64,000 nt of DNA, from positions 1-64,000 of the forward strand of contig JAZLER010000034.1 of NCBI GenBank assembly GCA_045615345.1, in the 5' to 3' direction. The stretch's first letter is position 1. Each line of letters opens with the position of its first letter. This DNA is from Fumia sp045615345. GTDB lineage: Bacteria > Bacillota > Clostridia > Oscillospirales > Ruminococcaceae. The position numbers were made by a program, and so were the translations under genes. Under the pieces are notes generated by a model that had not been told where the DNA came from, ran no database searches, and was given only the letters and a program-made list of their open reading frames with translations. Below are positions 53,489 to 60,768 of the stretch, piece by piece.

Positions 53489-54727
53489 TTAACCAAAACT
53501 CGTTCCTGAACGCTTTAATTCTCTCTCACAGGCATATCTCACTGCATCAATTGAATGGTTATTCCTGTCGGGGAAACCACCCTTGAAATTCCCGTTTGTG
53601 TCACTGTCAAGCTCATAGTTTTTAAACTCACGCGCCACATTCGGGCACCTTTCGGGGTCAATCACAATCTCCGAAAGGTTCTGCAGCCATGTAATCCCGT
53701 GTTCCACGCTACCTGCCCCTTTTTTAGCGGCAAGTACCCTTATTCCTCTTGACCTTAACTCGTCATTTGAACGGGGCTCAGCGGAATCAGCTGTCACAGC
53801 ATCGTTTAAAAAGTTATGCTCCGAAATATTTTTCGCCACCTCATCAAATGAAGCCCTGTATTTGTAAAACTCATAAAATATTAAAATTTTGTCTTTTTCT
53901 GCCTGTAAAATCACATAACATAAAGGGTCGGGACCGTAACCCCAGTCAAGCCCGTGACGGACTTTATCAAAGCTTTTAATTTCATCGTCTGTTATTTTCC
54001 TTAAAGTCACATTGGCAAAAACCTCCGCCCCGACACCCACAGCCTGCCCTAAATACTCGTGAAGAAAAACTTCACGCTTATTTTTCTTTACTTCCGAAGC
54101 CTCAGCTACAAACTGTTCACCAAGCCATATTTCAGGCACTGTCAGGAATGTGGAGTGATGTAGAACTGTATCCTCTCTTAAAGACTGAAGCTCTGCTTCG
54201 AGGTTCACCCAGTGGCTTACGCTTTTAGGCGGGTTAAAGCTGTAAAAAATATCAAACTTCTCACCACCACGCAAAAGCGACTGATTGATGGTTCGTATCT
54301 CGTTAATCCCGTTAAACTCCGAAACCTCCTCAAACCACACATACCTTATATATCCCTTTGAAAGCTTTAACGACTTTATCTTTTCAGGGTTGTCAGCCCC
54401 ACGGAAGAGAATTTTCTGCCCGGTCGGTTTGTAAATCAGAGTAAGCGGTGTCAGTCGCTTTTCCCAGTAAGCAGAAACATTAAGCTTTTCGATAGCCCAC
54501 AAAAGCTGCTCAAAAACACTTTCTTTAAGGGTCGCCCCAACCTTTCTGAGTACCACAGCATTAGTTCCCTGATGCTTCATGATACCTAAGATAAGCTCAA
54601 TGCTTATAAACGAGGACTTGGTACTCCCCCTGCCACCCTTAAGCCAGTAATGTGTGCTTTTTTCTTCTGCTATTATATTGTGAAGCTCCATAAAAGACGG
54701 AGCTATAAGCTTATGTAAATTTTCCAT
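53489..54727 (-). CDS. Phage terminase large subunit (XtmB-like)
   Basis: Start at 54727 (MENLHKLIAPSFMELHNII) after GGAGG; the longer frame runs through the repeat upstream and is not coding. 412 residues. Walker A KGGRGSTKSS, Walker B YIRYVWFEEV, and the nuclease motif HGLDWGYGPDPLCY with VTADSAEPRS are present. It packages DNA. It lies between the scaffold and capsid genes, separated from both by cassettes, instead of before the portal. Confidence 0.92.
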   Translation of the reverse strand: MENLHKLIAPSFMELHNIIAEEKSTHYWLKGGRGSTKSSFISIELILGIMKHQGTNAVVLRKVGATLKESVFEQLLWAIEKLNVSAYWEKRLTPLTLIYKPTGQKILFRGADNPEKIKSLKLSKGYIRYVWFEEVSEFNGINEIRTINQSLLRGGEKFDIFYSFNPPKSVSHWVNLEAELQSLREDTVLHHSTFLTVPEIWLGEQFVAEASEVKKNKREVFLHEYLGQAVGVGAEVFANVTLRKITDDEIKSFDKVRHGLDWGYGPDPLCYVILQAEKDKILIFYEFYKYRASFDEVAKNISEHNFLNDAVTADSAEPRSNDELRSRGIRVLAAKKGAGSVEHGITWLQNLSEIVIDPERCPNVAREFKNYELDSDTNGNFKGGFPDRNNHSIDAVRYACERELKRSGTSFG

Positions 54728-54735
54728 ATTCCTCC

Positions 54736-54766
54736 AATAAAAAAACCGCACCCATCGGTACGGCTG
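54736..54766 (-). terminator. Shared cassette terminator, copy 3
   Basis: AACCGCACC (54744-54752) and GGTACGGCT (54757-54765), followed on the minus strand by a T-run that ends just before the terminase RBS. Same flank as copies 1 and 2. Confidence 0.78.
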
Positions 54767-54843
54767 AATATTAAATTTAATTCCCCCAATCCTCCCTTGT
54801 GTAAAGTGAAGGGGACCACCGCAAGGCGGTTGAGGGATTGTTG

Positions 54844-54976
54844 GTGCCATTTGGGGACGTGCCATTTGGGGACGTGCCATTTGGGGACGTACATTTTTTG
54901 GTACTGTTTTCCTGAAAAATGTTAATGCCATTTGGGGACGTACATTTTTTGGTACTGTTTTCCTGAAAAATGTTAA
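54844..54976. repeat. REP-like cluster, version b
   Basis: Three short GCCATTTGGGGACGT units in a row, the last one full length, then another full unit ending at the family A stop (54973). It is the longest REP-like cluster in the window. Confidence 0.78.
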
Positions 54977-55464
54977 AACTTACAGTTCGGGTCGATGGAT
55001 TTCATTAATTTTTTAAACAAAACCCTCACCCAGAAAACAGCATCCGAAGTAACTTTGTCCTCCCCTGTCCATTCTTTGAGCTTTTCTTTGTACTTTCGTA
55101 TTAAAACAATAGCCATAAGCCTTATAATAAGGCAGATTAAAAAGGTAATTAAACCAAGATTACTTTTTGTATACCAGGTTAAATACATCATTGAAATAAC
55201 TGAGTGTTCTGTCTTATTCAAAAAAATCAAACTAAGTGGAAGTAAGGGGGTTAAAAAATTATCCTTTCTAAAAAAGAAAAAAGTATATATTCCTGAAAAA
55301 ATAACAATACAAGGTGAACAGAAAAATACTGGTGTATACAACAATACAGCTAAAACATCTTCATGACTACCAATAAAAAGAAATAATAAATCAGCCAATA
55401 TTATAGCTATTACAGAAAGAATTAAAATACTGTGGTTGAACAATATTTTCGATACTTTTTTCAT
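54973..55464 (-). CDS. Family A membrane protein (putative immunity)
   Basis: A 163-residue paralogue with four hydrophobic segments and the VTSDAVFWVRVLFKKLMKSI tail. It follows the family B gene by nine bases, the same pair order as at 57246/56726. No toxin is immediately upstream. The REP-like cluster and shared terminator follow. Confidence 0.6.
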   Translation of the reverse strand: MKKVSKILFNHSILILSVIAIILADLLFLFIGSHEDVLAVLLYTPVFFCSPCIVIFSGIYTFFFFRKDNFLTPLLPLSLIFLNKTEHSVISMMYLTWYTKSNLGLITFLICLIIRLMAIVLIRKYKEKLKEWTGEDKVTSDAVFWVRVLFKKLMKSIDPNCKF

Positions 55465-55473
55465 AAAACCACC

Positions 55474-55884
55474 TTACCAGTCAACGGAATAGCTGTAGCA
55501 ATTATCCTTAATGTGACTGTAACCTTTCTCTTTTGGGGTGTAAGACGGGTCATCAAAAAATACTATTCCACTTTCACTGTCAAGAAATCCCGAGTAAACA
55601 TAATAGATACCTTCGCCTTGTGTGTGTATATATTTTACTTTTTTGATTATATTCTTGTCTTCAATCGGGATGAATTTTTCTTCTTCCTCGCCCTTGCTGA
55701 AGAGATAAAGTCCATCTTCCCTCATATCACCTGTGAGAAAATCCTCATCTTTAAGGGTTTCATTAAGCTCGTAGAGCATATGATAATCGGCAGGAGCCTC
55801 GTACTGACTAATAACAGAATCTTCTTTAAAAAGCGGATTAAAAAGTAAAATCACTCCAAGTACAAGCACTGCTAAAATTTTCAC
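55474..55884 (-). CDS. Family B protein of an immunity-like array
   Basis: A 136-residue protein with an N-terminal hydrophobic segment (ILAVLVLGVILLFNPLF) and a soluble rest, probably membrane-anchored outside. LYELNETLKDEDF and YYVYSGFLDSESGIVFFDD match the second family B protein at 57246 (EINEVLKDEDF, YFFEGFDLSHEQGYVFVND). Unknown family. Confidence 0.6.
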   Translation of the reverse strand: MKILAVLVLGVILLFNPLFKEDSVISQYEAPADYHMLYELNETLKDEDFLTGDMREDGLYLFSKGEEEEKFIPIEDKNIIKKVKYIHTQGEGIYYVYSGFLDSESGIVFFDDPSYTPKEKGYSHIKDNCYSYSVDW

Positions 55885-55893
55885 AAAATCACC

Positions 55894-56241
55894 TTAAATC
55901 ATCGGAGTAGTTGTCAGAAAAGCATAGAGCACTATGCCTTCCAATAAAAATAAAACTGTCCAAGTAATACACAACCATTTTCTTTTCAAATTAAGAGCCA
56001 AAAAACTCACAGAGAGGAGCACTTCTATCAGATACATAGCCAAACATACCGATATAAGTGAAAGGTCAAGATACGGCAAAGGTGCATCCGGATATCTGAG
56101 ATATTCATAGTCACCCGTCTTGAATAAGTAATCTGTCACCAATTTTATAAAAGAATAACTTACAAAAAGTTTGTATGCCACTAAAAATATATTGAGGATG
56201 ATTTTTATGATTTCATCAATAATATTCAATACTTTTTTCAT
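55894..56241 (-). CDS. Family C small membrane protein
   Basis: A 115-residue protein with three hydrophobic segments. TDYLFKTGDYEYLRYPDA parallels LEYLFKYGRFEYLRNSNA of the next gene upstream, so the two are tandem paralogues. Short gaps (9-10 bases) to both neighbours point to one transcript. Confidence 0.55.
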   Translation of the reverse strand: MKKVLNIIDEIIKIILNIFLVAYKLFVSYSFIKLVTDYLFKTGDYEYLRYPDAPLPYLDLSLISVCLAMYLIEVLLSVSFLALNLKRKWLCITWTVLFLLEGIVLYAFLTTTPMI

Positions 56242-56251
56242 ACTTCACCGC

Positions 56252-56572
56252 CTAAACTGGAATCCGTAACATCACACCAAAGAAAAAAGCAGACTGCAAT
56301 ATCAAAGAAATCCAACCGAAATAAGAAGCTATTTTATTTCCCTTATTCATTGCCAAAAAGCTTATTGAATAAATAACCGTCAGGTAAAATATCAGCTTTG
56401 TAATATCCATGTGAACAAAAATATCATGATGACTGTAATAAGCGTTACTGTTACGCAAATACTCAAATCGTCCGTATTTAAACAGATACTCCAGAGAAAA
56501 AGGTATAATCATATACGCCGATATCAAATTCTCGACAACGAGTATCACATTAAGTAACGCTTTCATTTTCAT
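56252..56572 (-). CDS. Family C small membrane protein
   Basis: A 106-residue protein with three hydrophobic segments, paralogue of the gene at 55894. First gene of the array segment between two REP-like clusters. Start MKMKALLNVILVVENLI behind AGGTGGAATG. Function unknown. Confidence 0.55.
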   Translation of the reverse strand: MKMKALLNVILVVENLISAYMIIPFSLEYLFKYGRFEYLRNSNAYYSHHDIFVHMDITKLIFYLTVIYSISFLAMNKGNKIASYFGWISLILQSAFFFGVMLRIPV

Positions 56573-56647
56573 TCCACCTTTGATTACATCATTAAGAGTT
56601 CCTGTAATTTATCATAATGATAAAGAAAATCGTTTGCATAGCCAGTG

Positions 56648-56730
56648 CCATTTGGGGACGTATGCCATTTGGGGACGATGCCATTTGGGGACGTACATTT
56701 TTTGGTACTGTTTGCCTGAAAAATATTAAA
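56648..56730. repeat. REP-like cluster, version b
   Basis: Three GCCATTTGGGGACG units in succession, then the full TTTTTTGGTACTG part, abutting the family A stop at 56726. Confidence 0.75.
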
Positions 56731-57217
56731 ACTTACAGTTCGGGTCGATGGACTTCATTAATTTTTTAAACAAAACTCTCGCCCAGAAAACCGCATCCGA
56801 TGTAACTTTCTCATCCCCTGTCCACACTTTGAGTTTTTCTTTAAAAATCCGTATCAAAATGAAAGCAATAAGTCTTATTAAAAGACAGATTATTAAGGTA
56901 ATTAAACAGATATTAGTTTCTTCACACCAAAACAAATATAAAACACCAATAACCGAAATTTCTGCTTTACCTGCACAGATTAACCCAAAATGAAGTAATG
57001 GTGTTAAAAAGTTCTCTTTTCTGAAAAACAAAACAACATATACACATGACAAAATATTAATGCAAAAAAAGAATAACCCCACTACAGAACATAAAAGTGC
57101 CACAAATGTTTCTTCAAAATGAGCAATAGTAAATAATGTTATATCGCATAAAAATACAGTAATCGCAGAAACAATTAAAATCCCGTGCTCTAAAAAAATA
57201 TTTAACACCTTTTTCAT
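56726..57217 (-). CDS. Family A membrane protein (putative immunity)
   Basis: A 163-residue paralogue, about four hydrophobic segments, tail VTSDAVFWARVLFKKLMKSI. It follows a family B gene (57246-57686) by 28 bases. It is again the last gene before a REP-like cluster. Confidence 0.6.
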   Translation of the reverse strand: MKKVLNIFLEHGILIVSAITVFLCDITLFTIAHFEETFVALLCSVVGLFFFCINILSCVYVVLFFRKENFLTPLLHFGLICAGKAEISVIGVLYLFWCEETNICLITLIICLLIRLIAFILIRIFKEKLKVWTGDEKVTSDAVFWARVLFKKLMKSIDPNCKF

Positions 57218-57245
57218 AAAACCACCTTATCCAAAATGGTACATG

Positions 57246-57686
57246 CTAATCAGAGTTTCTGGTATGGAAACTATAGCAGTTTTCGCCAACTTTTCCCAGA
57301 TAACGAGTTCTGAAACCCGAATTTGCTATAAAATCAAGGTCACATTCAGGGTCATTGACAAACACATATCCCTGTTCGTGGCTTAAATCAAAGCCCTCAA
57401 AAAAGTAAATATTTCCCTTTTCATCCTTTGAGATATTAAGGTAACGGATATACCCCTTTCTCTTCGGAGCAGTAATAGTTTTTTCATCATCTAAAATGAG
57501 TTTACCTTTTTCGTAGGTTGCACTTTCAAAATCTTCATCTTTCAGAACTTCATTTATTTCGGCACAGTATGGAAGATAGTAATCTGTATTTTCAACGATG
57601 CCATCTACGGCAAGCCAACCAAAAAATACAAAAATCGAAAGCATCGATGCAATTCCTTTTATGAATGTACCAATAATACAAATCAC
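57246..57686 (-). CDS. Family B protein of an immunity-like array
   Basis: A 146-residue protein with one N-terminal hydrophobic segment and a soluble domain. INEVLKDEDF and the closing GKVGENCYSFHTRNS align with the paralogue at 55474 (IKDNCYSYSVDW). The likely orientation is anchored with the domain outside. Unknown family. Confidence 0.6.
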   Translation of the reverse strand: MICIIGTFIKGIASMLSIFVFFGWLAVDGIVENTDYYLPYCAEINEVLKDEDFESATYEKGKLILDDEKTITAPKRKGYIRYLNISKDEKGNIYFFEGFDLSHEQGYVFVNDPECDLDFIANSGFRTRYLGKVGENCYSFHTRNSD

Positions 57687-57692
57687 CTCTGT

Positions 57693-57870
57693 TTATTTGA
57701 TAACGATTTTTACTATTATCCATATTAAAATTATAGGTTTAATAAAGTAATCCCAATAATAGTCAAAAATGATATCGTTGTCTTCGTAAAATCTCTTTAC
57801 TCCATTCCAACGAGCACTTTTGTCCCATATCTCATCGAATCTGAAATATTCTTGAAATAATGTATCGGAT
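57693..57870 (-). pseudogene. Fragment with RFDEIWD/RWNG motif
   Basis: Minus-strand reading gives EYFRFDEIWDKSARWNGVKR, an acidic turn and one hydrophobic segment, ending at 57693. No start codon; its 5' side runs into the family D promoter. Homologous to 35913-36096. Confidence 0.55.
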
Positions 57871-57880
57871 AAAGTATAAT
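57852..57880 (+). promoter_or_regulatory. Promoter of family D gene 3
   Basis: TTGAAA (57852-57857), 17 bases, TATAAT (57875-57880). The surrounding 60 bases are similar to those at 36090. Confidence 0.8.
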
Positions 57881-57911
57881 ATAGTTAATAATATTTATAG
57901 GAGATAACACT

Positions 57912-58598
57912 ATGACTGCTACAAAACTTTTTAACACCTCATTAAAAACCATAAACACAAATATAAAACAAATATTACTTTTTTCTGTCGTATCTTCCGT
58001 CTTGCGTTTTATAAGCCACTATCTGTTTGGAGAAATTCCATATTTCTTACTGATTTTCCCTTTTTTATGGTATTTCCTTGTGGTTTTCCCATTCGTTAAA
58101 ACGATTAGTTTTGCAGATATCGATCGCAAAAAGCATATTAAAAGTGTACTGCTAATGGGGATAATTAAACTTATCTTCGATTCGTCATATACATTAATTC
58201 TTTTACTACAATCGTATATTTTAAAACTTACCGGTGAATATATCGGGATATACAACTTAATTGTCATAGCCTCTTTACCACTGCTTGCACTGTTTGTGAT
58301 GGCACAAGTAATAGCAGAATATCTTTTTGTATTTCCTGTGATTACAGAAAACAGCTTAAAGAGTTCAGTAAAGCTTCTTTTGTCAAAACTTCGTGGGCAT
58401 ACCTTAAAGAAAGCCTTTTGTGTACTTCTTATTTCCAATGCTTCGGAATGGTTTTTTAAGCTTTTAGCAATACCACTTTCATCATTCACAACCAAAACTG
58501 ATGAAATTAGTTTTATTCTTAACAATTCACCAATCGGTACCTTTTTATTTTTGTGTGAAATAATTATACTATATCACTATTGGAATGAGGCATTGTAG
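57912..58598 (+). CDS. Family D multi-pass membrane protein (putative immunity)
   Basis: A 228-residue membrane protein with about six hydrophobic segments, the most divergent of the three (starts MTATKLFNTSLKTINTNIKQ). It ends two bases before the stop of the opposing toxin gene at 58601. The tail-to-tail arrangement and own promoter are kept although the sequence has diverged, as its partner's C-terminus has too. Confidence 0.6.
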   Translation: MTATKLFNTSLKTINTNIKQILLFSVVSSVLRFISHYLFGEIPYFLLIFPFLWYFLVVFPFVKTISFADIDRKKHIKSVLLMGIIKLIFDSSYTLILLLQSYILKLTGEYIGIYNLIVIASLPLLALFVMAQVIAEYLFVFPVITENSLKSSVKLLLSKLRGHTLKKAFCVLLISNASEWFFKLLAIPLSSFTTKTDEISFILNNSPIGTFLFLCEIIILYHYWNEAL

Positions 58599-58600
58599 TT

Positions 58601-60295
58601 TTATCCCAATCGTTCAGTTATAATTTTTAAACTGTAATCTGCATGTTCATTCAAAAGCTTCACATTTTCTAAGTATTCTCTTATGTACCTATTATATAAT
58701 CGCGTTTGATAAATACTGTCACCATACGCGTATGTAGTATCTGTGAGAGAGTCAAGTTCACCTTGAATTAACGTAATAAACTTTTCTCGAATATTTTTTT
58801 TGTTAAAAGCAACCAAGTGGTCATACTCTGAATTTATTATTATCGCAAGTTTGCTCTCAGCATTTTTAACCTCCGCTAAAGAACCTTCAGGTATTTTTAA
58901 TAATTCTACAAAATCCGGTGCTTCCAACACAACATATTCCAAAGCACCTATAGCCTGCTCTTGCCAGGAATTACTGGTTAGAGAAATATTACGCAAATTC
59001 ATTATATTGACAAATGCTTCTGCAGTTTTGGGAATAAATTTTCTTAAAAAGTTATCAAACTCATACTCACTTTCAGCTTCATCAAGAAAACTCTTGTAAA
59101 ACCTTTCTAATGAATTGTAAGAATTATAATTATGCTTAACATCTTTTCCGTAAAGTAAAAAGTCCAATATTTCGCGTGCTTTTTTCTCAGACGCGTCCCT
59201 TAGAATTTCAAGTTGTGTTTTCTCAGCACGAGGTGAACTGATATAATATTCACCATATGCTAAATTCTTGATTTTTTCATATTCTTTTGTTAGCAGTTCT
59301 TCAATCGTGCCTTTACGAAATCCACTATATTCCTGATATGAAAGCCTTTCAAGTTCTTTCTTGCAAATTTCGTCAAAACTTCCTTCTGTCGGAACATCAC
59401 TTTTTTGTGATGTTCTTTCTTTCATGTGGGAAGAAAGATTCTTATTGAGAAGATTATCAATATACCCTGTCGCTTCAAACAAATCTTTAAGATAATTATC
59501 TCTGATTTCAATGGAATCGACATTAATATCCTTTTGAATTGTTTCAGCTAACTTATCAAACCCACTCTTGATTACCTCGTAATAACTTCTCTCATCTTTA
59601 AGTTTTTCGTAAAGTCTTGAGCTTATTGCCTCACAATTGAGTTTTTCAATATACTCTTTCGAAAGAATAATTTTAAAACATTTTCCGGACAAAGAACTTT
59701 TTTCCTTTTTGAACTTCAGGAAATTGTAAACATCCTGCAAGAAATCGCGGTCTTTGCCCTCTAAAATATCATCAAAAAACGCCTTTTTGGTGGAGTCATC
59801 TCCAATAGTGAAACTGATACCATAATCAACAGCTTTTCTTATGTACTCCATTCCGGTCGAGAACGAAACATTCGCCCTCGTACCGTTTTCAACTTTCTTC
59901 GCTGCTTCCTCAACTCTGTATAAGGACTCATAGGATTTTCTTCTTGTATCATATGCCGACAAGGTAAGATACGCTTTACAAGCATCAAAAGTACTCGCAT
60001 TTGAATACCCGAACTTTAACACCTCGTTAATCTTTTCCAAAAACTTCAAAGTTTCTTCCCTCTCCTCTTTTGGGAAAAAGGACAAAACCTCGGCATAGCG
60101 TTTCAAATCCGAATGTACTTCATAAATTACATCAACAATGCTCTTGCAAAGCTTGTCGAGGGCATCCTTATAATTAACACAATGTGAGCCGTTTGAAAAC
60201 TCCCACATAATATGCCCGATAACAGTGCTTTCATTAATATTCTTAAAATATTCGGGACTTCCTACATAAAGCCCATTGCTTCCTTTTAAATTCAT
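58601..60295 (-). CDS. Hybrid polymorphic toxin, N-type 1 with shared C-terminal domain
   Basis: A 564-residue protein. Residues 1 to ~230 match the 492-residue toxin at 29854-31332 (MNLKGSNGLYVGSPEYFKN, helical). The C-terminal ~250 residues instead resemble toxins at 32209 and 36862: KKAREILDFLL, and SIYQTRLYNRYIREYLENVK versus TSYYNYLIGDYLKKVK. It therefore joins the N-type of one toxin group with the C-type of the other. No signal peptide. It follows the scaffold gene by 107 bases and faces a family D gene. Confidence 0.65.
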   Translation of the reverse strand: MNLKGSNGLYVGSPEYFKNINESTVIGHIMWEFSNGSHCVNYKDALDKLCKSIVDVIYEVHSDLKRYAEVLSFFPKEEREETLKFLEKINEVLKFGYSNASTFDACKAYLTLSAYDTRRKSYESLYRVEEAAKKVENGTRANVSFSTGMEYIRKAVDYGISFTIGDDSTKKAFFDDILEGKDRDFLQDVYNFLKFKKEKSSLSGKCFKIILSKEYIEKLNCEAISSRLYEKLKDERSYYEVIKSGFDKLAETIQKDINVDSIEIRDNYLKDLFEATGYIDNLLNKNLSSHMKERTSQKSDVPTEGSFDEICKKELERLSYQEYSGFRKGTIEELLTKEYEKIKNLAYGEYYISSPRAEKTQLEILRDASEKKAREILDFLLYGKDVKHNYNSYNSLERFYKSFLDEAESEYEFDNFLRKFIPKTAEAFVNIMNLRNISLTSNSWQEQAIGALEYVVLEAPDFVELLKIPEGSLAEVKNAESKLAIIINSEYDHLVAFNKKNIREKFITLIQGELDSLTDTTYAYGDSIYQTRLYNRYIREYLENVKLLNEHADYSLKIITERLG

Positions 60296-60402
60296 TTTAT
60301 CACATTTCCTTTCTTAAGTAAATAACATTTTGTAGGGTTTGGCACTTGTTGACAAACCGCATTGAAATCCGTTCAACCTTATCGTATTTCACTATTCATA
60401 CC

Positions 60403-60768
60403 TCAGCTTTTCTGACGCATCGCCTGCGAATAGGTAAGCACCCCGGTATCCGACAAAGCCTTTCCCTCTGTGGGAATAACCCCCTCGATTTTCTTCTCGT
60501 AAAACAAGTCCGGGTACTGTTCTTTTGCAGACTTAACATACTGATCTGCATCAATAATCTTCCCGTTCTCATCAAACAAATCATCACAATTTGTCTTGTA
60601 AATAAGGTACTCCAAATCCTTTGCTCCCGCCCTTGAAAGCTCGAGTCCCAGCGCCGACTCACGGCGCATTTTCTCAGAATTTTCCCTTTCTGTTTTCAAA
60701 TCGTTTTTAATTTCGGAAAGCTCTGTACGAAGCTCCTCAATCATTTGAAGCATTTCTTCCATTTTCAT
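60403..60768 (-). CDS. Phage scaffolding protein (GP20-like)
   Basis: A 121-residue protein with an N-terminal coiled coil (MLQMIEELRTELSEIKNDLK) and then GAKDLEYLIYKTNCDDLFDE and SAKEQYPDLFYEKK, typical of Firmicutes scaffolds. It overlaps the portal gene by 32 bases. A second ATG at 60762 has better RBS spacing. Confidence 0.78.
   Translation of the reverse strand: MKMEEMLQMIEELRTELSEIKNDLKTERENSEKMRRESALGLELSRAGAKDLEYLIYKTNCDDLFDENGKIIDADQYVKSAKEQYPDLFYEKKIEGVIPTEGKALSDTGVLTYSQAMRQKS

Noticed and set aside
54728..54931. N-terminal extension of the terminase frame
   Set aside because: It runs through REP-like units and the shared terminator (repeated RPQMA); the GGAGG-preceded ATG at 54727 is the start.
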